Below are positions 54,563 to 63,385 of a DNA stretch of 64,000 bases, one piece after another. The notes beneath the pieces are model-generated. The model was not told where the DNA came from. It made no database searches and was given only the letters and a program-made list of their open reading frames with translations. The first letter of the stretch is position 1. Each line of letters starts with the position of its first letter. The DNA comes from Lachnospiraceae bacterium UBA4260 (GTDB lineage: Bacteria > Bacillota > Clostridia > Lachnospirales > Lachnospiraceae), in assembly GCA_002395235.1 (NCBI GenBank), contig DGWK01000011.1, forward strand, positions 1 through 64,000, written 5' to 3'. The translations under genes and the position numbers were made by a program.

Positions 54563-54663
54563 CAACGGCGAGCACAGAAAACATGAGCGGACCGAGGCGC
54601 GGGCATCGAACCGGAATGGAAACGGGGCGGTTCGCGCCGCGGGTCATAGAGGAGAAACAAAGA

Positions 54664-57171
54664 ATGGTAAAAAGACCCACGTTTAATTTCGATAAGGATC
54701 TCTTCAAGAGAAGTGTCGAGTACAACGTCCGTACTATGTACAGACGCACCATGAAGGAAGCTACGGACCAGCAGGTCTTCCAGGCTTCCGCCATGGCCCT
54801 GAAGGATCAGATCATTGACTGCTGGATGAGGACCCAGAAGGTCTTCGACGAGAAGGACCCCAAGCAGGTAGTTTACCTGTCCATGGAGTTCCTCATGGGC
54901 CGCGCCTTCGGCAACGACGCCATCAACCTGATGGCTTACGAGCCCATCAAGCAGGCACTCAAGGAACTCGGCTTCAAGCTTGACGCGATCGAGGACCAGG
55001 AACCCGACGCAGCGCTGGGCAACGGCGGTCTCGGAAGACTGGCAGCCTGTTTCCTGGATTCCCTTGCAACTCTGAACTATCCCGCCTACGGCGCGGGCAT
55101 CCGCTACCAGTACGGTATGTTCAAGCAGGAGATCAGAGACGGCTACCAGGTGGAAGTTCCGGACAACTGGCTGGAGAACGGCAACCCGCTGGAGCTCAGA
55201 AGACCCGAGTACACACAGGAAGTACACTTCGGAGGCTATGTCACCTCTTATCTGGACAGAAACGGCCGCACCATGTACAAGCAGGAAGGCTACAGCGCTG
55301 TCAAGGCTGTTCCCTATGACCTTCCGGTCATCGGTTACGGCAACGGTTTCGTCGATACCCTGAGAATCTGGGACGCGGAGCCGGTAGTGAGCTTCAAGCT
55401 GGACTCTTTTGACAGAGGTGAGTACCAGAAATCCGTGGAACAGGAAAACCTGGCCCGCACGATCTGCAACGTCCTCTATCCCTGCGACGACCACATCCAG
55501 GGCAAGGAGCTGCGCCTCAAACAGCAGTACTTCTTCGTGTCCGCTACACTCCAGTGCGCGATCCAGAAGTACATGAAGACACACGACGACATCAGAAAGC
55601 TTCATGAGAAGTATGTCTTCCAGCTCAACGACACGCACCCCACGCTGGCGATCCCCGAGCTCATGCGCATCCTCATGGATGAGTACGCTCTGACATGGGA
55701 CGAGGCATGGAATGTTGTCACAAAGAGCTGCGCGTACACCAACCACACCATCATGGCGGAAGCGCTTGAGAAGTGGCCCATCGAGCTCTTCTCCAGACTC
55801 CTTCCCCGCATCTACTCCATCGTGGAGGAGATCAACAGAAGATTTGAGAGAGAGATTCACAACCGCTATGACAACACGGGCGTGGATGTCGGCCACAAGA
55901 TCTACAAGATGGGCATCATCTATGACGGACAGGTCCGCATGGCTAACCTCGCGATCGTCGCGGGCTTCTCCGTAAACGGCGTTGCGGAGCTGCACACAGC
56001 GATCCTCATGACCGAGGAACTCAGGGACTTCTATGAGATGTTCCCCGAGAAGTTCAACAACAAGACCAACGGTATCACGCAGAGAAGATTCCTTCTTCAC
56101 GCCAACCAGAACCTGGCCAAGTGGGTCACCGACAAGATTGGCGACGAGTGGATCACGGATCTGTCCCAGATGAAGGAACTGGAAGTATACGTGGACGACG
56201 CCAAGGCGCAGAAAGAGTTCATGAACATCAAGTACAAGAACAAAGTCCGCCTGGCAAAATATATCCTCGAGCACAACGGAATCGAAGTCGATCCCCGCTC
56301 TATTTTCGACGTACAGGTCAAGAGACTGCACGAGTACAAGAGACAGCTCCTGAACATCCTGCATGTCATGTACCTTTACAATCAGCTTAAAGACAACCCG
56401 GACATGGAGTTCAGGAAGAGAACCTTCATCTTCGGCGCCAAGGCGGCAGCCGGCTACAAGACTGCCAAGCTGACCATCAAGCTGATCAACTCCGTCGCGG
56501 ATGTGATCAACAACGATCCCTCCATCGAGGACAAGATCAAGGTCGTATTCATCGAGAACTACAGAGTATCCAACGCGGAGATCATCATCGCGGCGGCAGA
56601 CGTCTCCGAGCAGATCTCCACGGCTTCCAAGGAAGCTTCCGGTACCGGCAACATGAAGTTCATGCTGAACGGAGCGGTGACACTGGGAACCATGGACGGC
56701 GCAAACGTCGAGATCGTCGAGGAAGTAGGCGAGGAGAACGCCTTTATCTTCGGCCTGACATCAGAGGAGGTCATCCGCTACGAGAACTTCGGCGGCTATG
56801 ATCCCAAGAGAATCTTCAATGAGGACCAGAATGTCCGCAGAGTGCTCGTGCAGCTGATCGACGGCACTTATTCCCCTGAGGATCCGGATCTGTTCCGTCC
56901 TCTGTACGATTCCCTGCTCAGCAGACGCGGAACCGACCGCGCGGACAGATACTTCATCCTCGCTGACTTCGAGTCCTACGCAGCGGCGCAGAGAGCTGTC
57001 GAGACCGCTTACAACGATCCCAAGAGATGGGCGCGCATGGCTATGATGAACGTGGCCAACGTCGGCAAGTTCTCCTCTGACAGAACGATCGAGGAGTACG
57101 CGCAGGAGATCTGGCATCTTGAGAAGGTCTTTATTCCTGCGAGGAGGGGGAGAAGGCCGAAAAACGCATAA
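54664..57171 (+). CDS. glgP: Glycogen phosphorylase
   Basis: 835 residues. It cuts glycogen to glucose-1-phosphate. The start at 54664 follows GAGGAG; an upstream frame from 54583 lacks a site. Motifs are VYLSMEFLMGRAF near 64-76, GNGGLGRLAACFLDS near 113-127, and the PLP-lysine block EASGTGNMKFMLNGA near 657-671. It complements glgC/glgD. A tandem inverted-repeat region follows the stop. Confidence 0.95.
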   Translation: MVKRPTFNFDKDLFKRSVEYNVRTMYRRTMKEATDQQVFQASAMALKDQIIDCWMRTQKVFDEKDPKQVVYLSMEFLMGRAFGNDAINLMAYEPIKQALKELGFKLDAIEDQEPDAALGNGGLGRLAACFLDSLATLNYPAYGAGIRYQYGMFKQEIRDGYQVEVPDNWLENGNPLELRRPEYTQEVHFGGYVTSYLDRNGRTMYKQEGYSAVKAVPYDLPVIGYGNGFVDTLRIWDAEPVVSFKLDSFDRGEYQKSVEQENLARTICNVLYPCDDHIQGKELRLKQQYFFVSATLQCAIQKYMKTHDDIRKLHEKYVFQLNDTHPTLAIPELMRILMDEYALTWDEAWNVVTKSCAYTNHTIMAEALEKWPIELFSRLLPRIYSIVEEINRRFEREIHNRYDNTGVDVGHKIYKMGIIYDGQVRMANLAIVAGFSVNGVAELHTAILMTEELRDFYEMFPEKFNNKTNGITQRRFLLHANQNLAKWVTDKIGDEWITDLSQMKELEVYVDDAKAQKEFMNIKYKNKVRLAKYILEHNGIEVDPRSIFDVQVKRLHEYKRQLLNILHVMYLYNQLKDNPDMEFRKRTFIFGAKAAAGYKTAKLTIKLINSVADVINNDPSIEDKIKVVFIENYRVSNAEIIIAAADVSEQISTASKEASGTGNMKFMLNGAVTLGTMDGANVEIVEEVGEENAFIFGLTSEEVIRYENFGGYDPKRIFNEDQNVRRVLVQLIDGTYSPEDPDLFRPLYDSLLSRRGTDRADRYFILADFESYAAAQRAVETAYNDPKRWARMAMMNVANVGKFSSDRTIEEYAQEIWHLEKVFIPARRGRRPKNA

Positions 57172-57198
57172 GAGTTAATAGGTAAGGCTGAGTAATAT

Positions 57199-57353
57199 AG
57201 GCCGGTCATATCCCCTTCGGAGCTCCACGCTACTTCGAGACTGAGTCGTCCGAAGGGGATATGACCGGCCTTAATGCAGGCCCTACCCACTTTGGAGGGC
57301 TCGGTGCTTATATCGAGGGCTGAGTCGGGCGAAGGGGATATGACCGGCCTTTG
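57199..57353 (+). repeat. Large inverted repeat with a duplicated right arm after glgP
   Basis: A 23-bp left arm (57199-57221) is perfectly complementary to 57249-57271, with a 27-base loop. A second copy of the right arm lies at 57330-57350, and the sequence before each right arm is also similar (CTGAGTCG). The left arm can therefore pair with either. U's follow both copies weakly. It probably serves as the glgP terminator. Confidence 0.75.
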
Positions 57354-57374
57354 TAGGCAATGAGCAATTATATA

Positions 57375-57383
57375 TGCTATAAT
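57375..57383 (+). promoter_or_regulatory. Extended -10 promoter of the ddl leader
   Basis: TGCTATAAT, a perfect extended -10. The structured leader begins a few bases downstream. Confidence 0.6.
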
Positions 57384-57495
57384 TCAGGGGGACAAGCCCC
57401 CACTGAATAATCTGATGCACACGCGTGCGGAAAGGCAGATGTTGCCTTAAGGCAACCCGCACGCGGCGCGGCGGCTCGCTTCGCGAGCCTTAAAT
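57383..57495 (+). promoter_or_regulatory. Structured leader element of ddl
   Basis: Stem 1: TTCAGGGGG with CCCCC-A-CTGAA (57383-57407). Stem 2: CGCGTGCGG (57422-57430) with CCGCACGCG (57457-57465), enclosing GTTGCC-TTAA-GGCAAC. Stem 3: GGCTCGC-TTC-GCGAGCC (57473-57489), then TTAAAT. It is near-identical to the plsC leader, and the inner stem differs by compensatory pairs. It starts right after the promoter, so it is the 5' leader of the ddl mRNA. Confidence 0.75.
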
Positions 57496-57538
57496 CAAGA
57501 TGCAAATGGATAACACCAGCCGGTAACAGGAGGTCAAT

Positions 57539-58603
57539 ATGAAGATCGTAGTTCTGTGCGGAGGACTGAGCACAGAGAGAAATATATCGTTTCTGTCGGG
57601 AACAAAAGTATGCAGGGCACTCAGGAGCAGGGGGCACCAGGCGGTGCTTGTCGACCTGTTTATGGGACTTGAGGATGTGACAGAGGAGCCGGAGACCCTC
57701 TTTGAGAATCTGCCGGAGCTCAAGGCGCTGTCTTTTGACGGGACGGCACCGGACCTGAGGAAAGTCAGAGAGTCAAGAAAGTGGAAGAGTCCCTCGCTGT
57801 TCGGAAAAGGAGTGCTGGAGATCTGCCGCCTGGCGGATATCGTATTTGTGGCGCTTCACGGAATGAACGGAGAGGACGGGCGCGTGCAGGCGACCTTCGA
57901 CATGCTGGGCATTCCTTACACCGGATCCGGGTATCTGGGCGCCGCCATCGCCATGGACAAGATGCTGACCAAGGAGATGGTCAAGGACAAGGGCGTGCGC
58001 ACGCCCGCCTGGAAGACCTTCCACGCCGGCGCGATCACAAGTGAGGAGGACGCGGCAAAGTCCGCGGAGGCGATCGCGGCGAAGATCGAGGCGCCTTGCG
58101 TGGTCAAGACACCAACCGGAGGCTCTTCGGTAGGCGTCTATATCGTCACGAACCAGGATGAAGTGCGCCCCGCAGTGGAGAAATGTCTCCGGTTCGGCCC
58201 GGATATTCTCGTGGAGCAGCTGATCGAAGGAAGGGAATTCACATGCGCCGTTCTCGGCGACAGGGCGCTCCCCTCGGTTGAGATCGTTCCCAAGGTGGAT
58301 TTTTACAATTATGAGAACAAGTACAAGGCCGGCGCCACCGAGGAGATCTGCCCCGGGCGCTGCACGCCCGAGGTGGAGAAGCAGATGGGCGACATGGCCC
58401 TTCGCGTGCACGAAGTGCTCGGCCTGCGCACTTACTCCCGCAGTGACTTCATCGTGGATAAATATGACAATGCGTGGTTCCTTGAGGTCAACACGCTGCC
58501 CGGTATGACGCCCACAAGTCTGGTGCCCCAGGAGGCGGCGGCTGTAGGAATCTCCTACGAGGAGCTGTGCGAGATCATTGTGAAGGACGGACTTAACAGG
58601 TAA
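57539..58603 (+). CDS. ddl: D-alanine--D-alanine ligase
   Basis: 354 residues. It makes the D-Ala-D-Ala dipeptide for peptidoglycan. The N-terminal CGGLSTERNISFLSG, the ATP-grasp core (AMDKMLTKEMVKDKGV near 138-153 and KTPTGGSSVGVY) and the C-terminal EVNTLPGMTPTSL are typical. AGGAGG precedes the ATG. murF is next, so D-Ala-D-Ala is made and then used by adjacent genes. Confidence 0.93.
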   Translation: MKIVVLCGGLSTERNISFLSGTKVCRALRSRGHQAVLVDLFMGLEDVTEEPETLFENLPELKALSFDGTAPDLRKVRESRKWKSPSLFGKGVLEICRLADIVFVALHGMNGEDGRVQATFDMLGIPYTGSGYLGAAIAMDKMLTKEMVKDKGVRTPAWKTFHAGAITSEEDAAKSAEAIAAKIEAPCVVKTPTGGSSVGVYIVTNQDEVRPAVEKCLRFGPDILVEQLIEGREFTCAVLGDRALPSVEIVPKVDFYNYENKYKAGATEEICPGRCTPEVEKQMGDMALRVHEVLGLRTYSRSDFIVDKYDNAWFLEVNTLPGMTPTSLVPQEAAAVGISYEELCEIIVKDGLNR

Positions 58604-58655
58604 GGGGCGGCTTTCGCGGCGGCGCGCGAATCGAACCGGAACTGAGAGGGAAAGA

Positions 58656-60113
58656 ATGGAAAAGATCAGTGTAAAGGAAATTCTTGAGGCGGTCGGCGGA
58701 CAGCTTTTGGGAAATGTTGACGCGGACAGCACATTCATAGTAAATGTGCAGACGGACAGCCGCGAAGCGGCGGCGGGCGACCTCTTTGTCGCGATCATAG
58801 GCGAACGCCTGGATGCGCACCGCTTTGTGCCCGGCGCTATGGAAAAAGGCGCGGAAGGGTGCCTCGTCAGCAAAGCGCCCGAGGCGGTACCGGAAGGAAA
58901 GTTCTGTATTTTGGTGCCGGATACGACCAGGGCGATGGGGGACCTTGCGGCTTATTACCGCCGCAAACTGGGAATTCCCGTCGTGGCGGTCACGGGAAGC
59001 GTCGGCAAGACGACCACGAAGGACATGGTGGCGTCCGTCCTTTCGTCAAAATATCGAACCCTCAAGACCGCCGGCAACTTGAACAATCATGTGGGGCTCC
59101 CTATGACTGTTTTCTGCCTGAGCAAGGAGGACGAGATCGCGGTCCTGGAGATGGGAATGAATCACCTGGGCGAGATCGACTATCTGGTCCGCATCGCGCA
59201 GCCCGACGTGGCGGTGATCACGAATGTCGGAGACGCCCATATCGGCAATCTGGGCAGCCGGGAAAACATCCTGCGCGCCAAGTGTGAGATCTTCCGCGGA
59301 CTGAAAAAAGGCGGGACGGCCGTCCTGAACGGGGATGACGCGCTTCTTACGACGCTGCGCCCCGGCGCGGAAAGGGTTAAGGATGCTGACGGCGACGGGA
59401 GCCGTCCTTTTGCGGAGATGTACGCGGGGATCGACGACGGCGGTTTTACCTTCCACTGGGCGGGGGAATCCGAAGGCTGTGATTACAGAGCCGTGAATAT
59501 AGAAGATACGCTTCCGGACGAGGTCCGGTGCGAGGCGCAGACGCCTTCCGGCACCTTTGCGGTCGAGATTCCGAGCCTTGGCAGGCACATGATCTATCCG
59601 GCCATGACGGCAGCTGCGGTCGGGCAATATTTTGGCCTGTCTGAGGAGGAGATCGCGGCGGGAATCCGCGACTTCAAGGCGACCCGCATGCGCATGGACG
59701 TCGAGAAGCCCGGAAAAGGAATCCTTCTCTACAATGACACGTACAACGCAAACCCCCAGTCCATGAAAGCGGCGCTGGGGATCCTGGCGAACGCGCCGGC
59801 GGAGCGCAAAGTGGCCGTGGTGGGCGACATGCTGGAGCTGGAGCCTTTCGCGGAGAGGCTGCACCGGGAGGTGGGCGTATACGCGGCGGAGCTGCCGATC
59901 GACACACTGGTGACCGTCGGGACGCGCGCCGGGTGGCTGGCGGAGGCGGCGCTCGAGCATGACATGGAGGACGTGCGGCCCTGCGCGGACAAGGAAGAGG
60001 CTAAGAAAGTCCTTGAGGAGCTGGTCGGGCCGAATACGGCATTTCTGTTTAAGGCTTCCAGGGGGATGGCGCTTGAGGAATTGTGCGCGTTTGTAAGAGG
60101 CAGGATCTCCTGA
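58656..60113 (+). CDS. murF: UDP-N-acetylmuramoyl-tripeptide--D-alanyl-D-alanine ligase
   Basis: 485 residues. It adds D-Ala-D-Ala to the UDP-MurNAc tripeptide. Features are the N-terminal VNVQTDSREAAAGDLFVAI, ATP loop VTGSVGKTTTKDM near 110-122, LEMGMNHLGEIDYL near 163-176 and YNDTYNANPQSMKAAL near 355-370. It follows ddl by 52 bp and is presumably cotranscribed. Confidence 0.95.
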   Translation: MEKISVKEILEAVGGQLLGNVDADSTFIVNVQTDSREAAAGDLFVAIIGERLDAHRFVPGAMEKGAEGCLVSKAPEAVPEGKFCILVPDTTRAMGDLAAYYRRKLGIPVVAVTGSVGKTTTKDMVASVLSSKYRTLKTAGNLNNHVGLPMTVFCLSKEDEIAVLEMGMNHLGEIDYLVRIAQPDVAVITNVGDAHIGNLGSRENILRAKCEIFRGLKKGGTAVLNGDDALLTTLRPGAERVKDADGDGSRPFAEMYAGIDDGGFTFHWAGESEGCDYRAVNIEDTLPDEVRCEAQTPSGTFAVEIPSLGRHMIYPAMTAAAVGQYFGLSEEEIAAGIRDFKATRMRMDVEKPGKGILLYNDTYNANPQSMKAALGILANAPAERKVAVVGDMLELEPFAERLHREVGVYAAELPIDTLVTVGTRAGWLAEAALEHDMEDVRPCADKEEAKKVLEELVGPNTAFLFKASRGMALEELCAFVRGRIS

Positions 60114-60140
60114 AGCTTTTAAGATATCAGACAATAGTAG

Positions 60141-60168
60141 GGGCTGTCGCAGTTGCGACAGCCCTTTT
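60141..60168 (+). terminator. Terminator after murF
   Basis: GGGCTGTCGC, loop AGTT, GCGACAGCCC, then TTTT. Convergent pyrC ends at 60183, so it may serve both. Confidence 0.85.
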
Positions 60169-60182
60169 AGGTGTACCTGACA

Positions 60183-61454
60183 CTATCTCCTGTATACGAC
60201 CTCCCCGCCCACGATCGTGTAGTGCACCACGCCGGGAAGCTTATCGCCTATAAAAGGCGAGTTGCAGGATTTGGAGGCAAATTCCGAAGGAACGATCCAC
60301 TCCTCGTCGGGATCAAAGATCGTGAGGTCCGCCGGCGCGCCCGGCTCGAGCCGCCCGGCCTCGAGATGATAGAAATCGGCCGGATTGCAGGTGAGGCAGG
60401 CCAGCATCTGCATCATGGTGAGATGCCCGGGCTGAACGAGATTTTTGACAGCGAGAGAGAGGGCCGTCTCGAGGCCGATCATGCCGCTGGGAGCCTGGAC
60501 GAAAGGTTTTTCTTTCTCCGCCGTCGCGTGCGGGGCGTGGTCCGTGGCGATGATGTCGATGGTGCCGTCCTGCAGGCCGCGGATGATGGCCATCCGGTCC
60601 TCTTCGGTGCGAAGGGGAGGGTTTACCTTGGCCAGGGTGCCCCGCGCGATGACCGCGTCTTCCGTGAGGGAGAAGTGGTGGGGCGTGGCCTCCGCGTGGA
60701 TGCTGGGGTGGCCTCTGCGGGCGCGGCGCACATAGTCGACGCCTTCCGCGGTGCTGATGTGCTGGACGCAGAGCGGCGCGTCAAGCTCGGCGGCGATCTG
60801 CATATCTCTGGCGATCAGGGTGTATTCGGCTTCGCGGGGCGATCCCGCAAGACCCAGGAATGCGGCGGCCTTCCCGCCGCCGTTGACGCCGTTCTCGGAG
60901 ATCAGGCTCTTGTCTTCTTCGTGGAGGCTGACGGGGAGATTCAGGGCTTTGGCGATCTCCAGGGCCGAACGCAGGACAGCGCTGTCCATGATGGGAAGTC
61001 CGTCGTCCGTAAAGCCCGCCGCGCCGCTGTCCGCCAGCGCGGCGAGGTCAGCCAGCTCTTTTCCGGCCATGCCCTTTGTCACATTGGCGCAGCTGTAGAG
61101 ACGAACGGGAAGCCTGCGCCCTCTCTCGAGGATGTCCTGCAGCACAGGGACGCTGTCCACGGGAGGCTTGGTATTGGCCATCAGGATGATCGTGGTGTAT
61201 CCGCCCTTGACGGCGGATTCCGCGCCCGTAGAGAGGTCTTCTTTGTAAGTGAAGCCGGGATCCCTGAAGTGGGAGTGTGTGTCTATAAGGCCGGGGCATG
61301 CGATCATACCGCCGGCATCGATGACCGAGGCGCCGGCCGGAGGAAGAAGATTCCGCTCTATTTTGACGACGCGGCCGTTGTCGATGAGAATGTCGCGCTT
61401 TCCTTCCGTGCCGGAAGCGGGGTCGATCAGGTAACTGTTACGGATCATCAGCAT
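60183..61454 (-). CDS. pyrC: Dihydroorotase
   Basis: 423 residues. It closes carbamoyl aspartate to dihydroorotate in pyrimidine synthesis. The start at 61454 follows GGGAGA; the frame upstream to 61742 runs antisense through the plsC leader and is not coding. Zinc-ligand motif DTHSHFRDPGFTYKEDL near 57-73, NVTKG, HISTAEG, and IIATDHAPH near 300 are typical of the class I (long) type. It faces plsC-pyrK-pyrD. Confidence 0.94.
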   Translation of the reverse strand: MLMIRNSYLIDPASGTEGKRDILIDNGRVVKIERNLLPPAGASVIDAGGMIACPGLIDTHSHFRDPGFTYKEDLSTGAESAVKGGYTTIILMANTKPPVDSVPVLQDILERGRRLPVRLYSCANVTKGMAGKELADLAALADSGAAGFTDDGLPIMDSAVLRSALEIAKALNLPVSLHEEDKSLISENGVNGGGKAAAFLGLAGSPREAEYTLIARDMQIAAELDAPLCVQHISTAEGVDYVRRARRGHPSIHAEATPHHFSLTEDAVIARGTLAKVNPPLRTEEDRMAIIRGLQDGTIDIIATDHAPHATAEKEKPFVQAPSGMIGLETALSLAVKNLVQPGHLTMMQMLACLTCNPADFYHLEAGRLEPGAPADLTIFDPDEEWIVPSEFASKSCNSPFIGDKLPGVVHYTIVGGEVVYRR

Positions 61455-61597
61455 ATAAGTTCTCCCTTCTTTGTCCGGGAAAGGCGGGGATCTCCGCGCC
61501 TTTGCAGACCGTGAAACGAATACAGACAGTTCTTGCATTATTAATACCAGTATACCATGTATGACGCTTGCGGTATGGTGGCAGAATTTGTATTTTC

Positions 61598-61606
61598 TGG
61601 TATAAT
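61598..61606 (+). promoter_or_regulatory. Extended -10 promoter of the plsC leader
   Basis: TGGTATAAT, a perfect extended -10, immediately before the structured leader. Confidence 0.6.
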
Positions 61607-61612
61607 ACCATA

Positions 61613-61776
61613 GGGGGGATGTCCCCGCCTCTACAGGCGGTGGAGAGCAACAAACTCTCACAGTGGCGGGTGACAATCCCCCACTGTTATTCGATGCACA
61701 CGCGTGCGGAAAGGAAGATGCTGCCCTTCGGGCAGCCCGCACGCGGCGCAGCGGCTCGCTCCGCGAGCCTTGAATT
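61613..61776 (+). promoter_or_regulatory. Structured leader element of plsC
   Basis: GGGGGAT (61614-61620) with ATCCCCC (61676-61682) closes a branched domain containing CCGCC/GGCGG and GAGAG/CTCTC hairpins. Then CACTG and GATGCACACGCGTGCGG precede the inner GCTGCCC-TTC-GGGCAGC hairpin and CCGCACGCG. The last hairpin is GGCTCGC-TCC-GCGAGCC with TTGAAT. The ddl leader has the same layout without the branched insert. The gap 61455-61597 otherwise shows nothing but the pyrC upstream region. Confidence 0.75.
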
Positions 61777-61818
61777 AATTTGATATAGTATGCAGTTATA
61801 GAAAGGAATTAACAGAAT

Positions 61819-62565
61819 ATGTGGGTTATACGCGCGCTTTTGGCGCTTTTGTTCGCGGCTCTGGTCATTCTGATCGACCTGCCGCTGCACTTGATCACCT
61901 GGCTGATTGAAAAGGCCAGTCCGGGATCCTGTACAAACTTTCGCCACGCATACGCCAGATTTGCGATGAAAGGAATCTGGTTTCTGGCAGGCGGAAAGGC
62001 CACGGTGATCGGCCTCGAGAGAGTCCCGACAGATAAGCCGGTGCTCTTTGTGGGCAACCACCGCAGCATCTTCGACATCATCCTGGCGGGTTCCCTGATC
62101 ACGTATCCCTGCGGCTTTGTCGCCAAAAAAGAGCTCCAGGGAAGCCCGATCACTCTGATCATGGAGGAGATCCACTGCCTGTTCCTGGATCGCGAGGACC
62201 CCAGGCAGGGCCTCAAGACGATCCTGGCGGCCATTGAGAATGTAAAGAGCGGCATTTCCATGTTCATCTTCCCCGAGGGAACGAGAAGCAAGGTGGAGGG
62301 CGAATTCCTGCCTTTCCACGCGGGAAGCTTCAAAATAGCGACTAAGGCCAAGGTTCCCGTGGTGCCTGTCACGCTGGTGGGGATGGGCGATATTTTCGAA
62401 GACCACTATCCGCGGCTGAAGAGGGCGCCTGTCGTGATCGAGTTCGGCGAGCCGATCGAGACAGCGGATATGGACAGGAACGCACAGAAGGAGCTTCCCG
62501 ATAAGGTGAGAGACCTGATGATGGAGACCTATCACAGAAACAGCGCGCTGATCGCGCAGGAATGA
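61819..62565 (+). CDS. plsC: 1-acyl-sn-glycerol-3-phosphate acyltransferase
   Basis: 248 residues. It acylates lysophosphatidate in phospholipid synthesis. A hydrophobic N-terminus (about 2-24) suggests membrane association. Catalytic motif NHRSIFD near 80-86 (HX4D) and FPEGTRSK near 151-158 are intact. AAAGGAA precedes the ATG. The next genes are pyrK and pyrD, an unrelated pathway. Confidence 0.93.
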   Translation: MWVIRALLALLFAALVILIDLPLHLITWLIEKASPGSCTNFRHAYARFAMKGIWFLAGGKATVIGLERVPTDKPVLFVGNHRSIFDIILAGSLITYPCGFVAKKELQGSPITLIMEEIHCLFLDREDPRQGLKTILAAIENVKSGISMFIFPEGTRSKVEGEFLPFHAGSFKIATKAKVPVVPVTLVGMGDIFEDHYPRLKRAPVVIEFGEPIETADMDRNAQKELPDKVRDLMMETYHRNSALIAQE

Positions 62566-62593
62566 CAAGGGACAGGACACGGGACGGATCTAT

Positions 62594-63385
62594 ATGAAAA
62601 GAAAGACAACAATGACGGTGACGGATATAAGGAGCATCGCCGAAGGAATCTACAGCATGACGCTGCAGTACCGGAAAGAAGATATGCCGGAGGAGGTAAA
62701 GCCCGGACAGTTCGCGGGACTCTACCCCAATGACGCGTCCAGGCTCCTGCCCAGGCCCATCAGTATATGCAGATGGGACGCGGAAAACAGGGAGCTGCGC
62801 TTCGTGTTCCGGACGGCGGGCGCGGGCACGGCGTCACTTGCCGCGCAGAAGACCGGCGACAAGGTGGACATGCTGGGAATTCTCGGCAACGGCTACGACC
62901 CGGAGAAACTAGCGGGGAAAAAGGTGCTGCTTTTAGGAGGCGGGATCGGCATTCCGCCCATGGTCGAACTGGCGGCTGCGCTCTCGAAGATCCCGGGGAC
63001 GGAGGTGACGGCGGCCATGGGGTACAGAAACAGCGATCTGTTTCTGACGGAGGAACTGTCGTCTTACGGAAAGCTTCTGATCGCCACGGAGGACGGAAGC
63101 GTCGGCACGAAGGGAAATGTGCTGGACGCGGTCAGAGAAAACGCGGTGGAGCCGGATGCGGTGTGCGCCTGCGGCCCTATGCCCATGCTGCGCGCGGTCA
63201 AGAAGTTCGCGCAGGAGAAGGGTATTCCCGCTTATATCTCCCTTGAGGAAAGGATGGCCTGCGGCGTGGGCGCCTGCCTGGGATGTGTGACGAAAACCGT
63301 CGAGGTGGACAGTCACTCTCACGTCCGCAATGCCAGGATCTGCACGGAAGGACCGGTTTTTGACGCGCAGGAGGTGGCAATCTGA
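62594..63385 (+). CDS. pyrK: Dihydroorotate dehydrogenase electron-transfer subunit
   Basis: 263 residues. It passes electrons from PyrD to NAD+, using FAD and a [2Fe-2S] cluster. An FAD domain has RPISICRW near 54-61, an NAD domain has LLGGGIGIPPMVELA near 115-129, and the cluster cysteines are in ACGVGACLGC near 223-232 plus C249. The stop overlaps the pyrD start (TGATG), showing tight coupling. Confidence 0.95.
   Translation: MKRKTTMTVTDIRSIAEGIYSMTLQYRKEDMPEEVKPGQFAGLYPNDASRLLPRPISICRWDAENRELRFVFRTAGAGTASLAAQKTGDKVDMLGILGNGYDPEKLAGKKVLLLGGGIGIPPMVELAAALSKIPGTEVTAAMGYRNSDLFLTEELSSYGKLLIATEDGSVGTKGNVLDAVRENAVEPDAVCACGPMPMLRAVKKFAQEKGIPAYISLEERMACGVGACLGCVTKTVEVDSHSHVRNARICTEGPVFDAQEVAI

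Noticed and set aside
51284..54565. 1093-codon minus-strand frame opposite ileS
   Set aside because: It is a shadow of ileS with His/Leu/Val-rich composition and no start signal.
54600..54625. tRNA-like T-arm sequence (reverse complement GGTTCGATGCC) in the glgP and murF leaders
   Set aside because: No cloverleaf can be drawn around it; the flanking DNA is coding on one side.
57383..57495. Cobalamin or other known riboswitch in the ddl/plsC leaders
   Set aside because: The CACTG block recalls the cobalamin core, but the B12 box and other conserved segments are missing, and the downstream genes do not fit.
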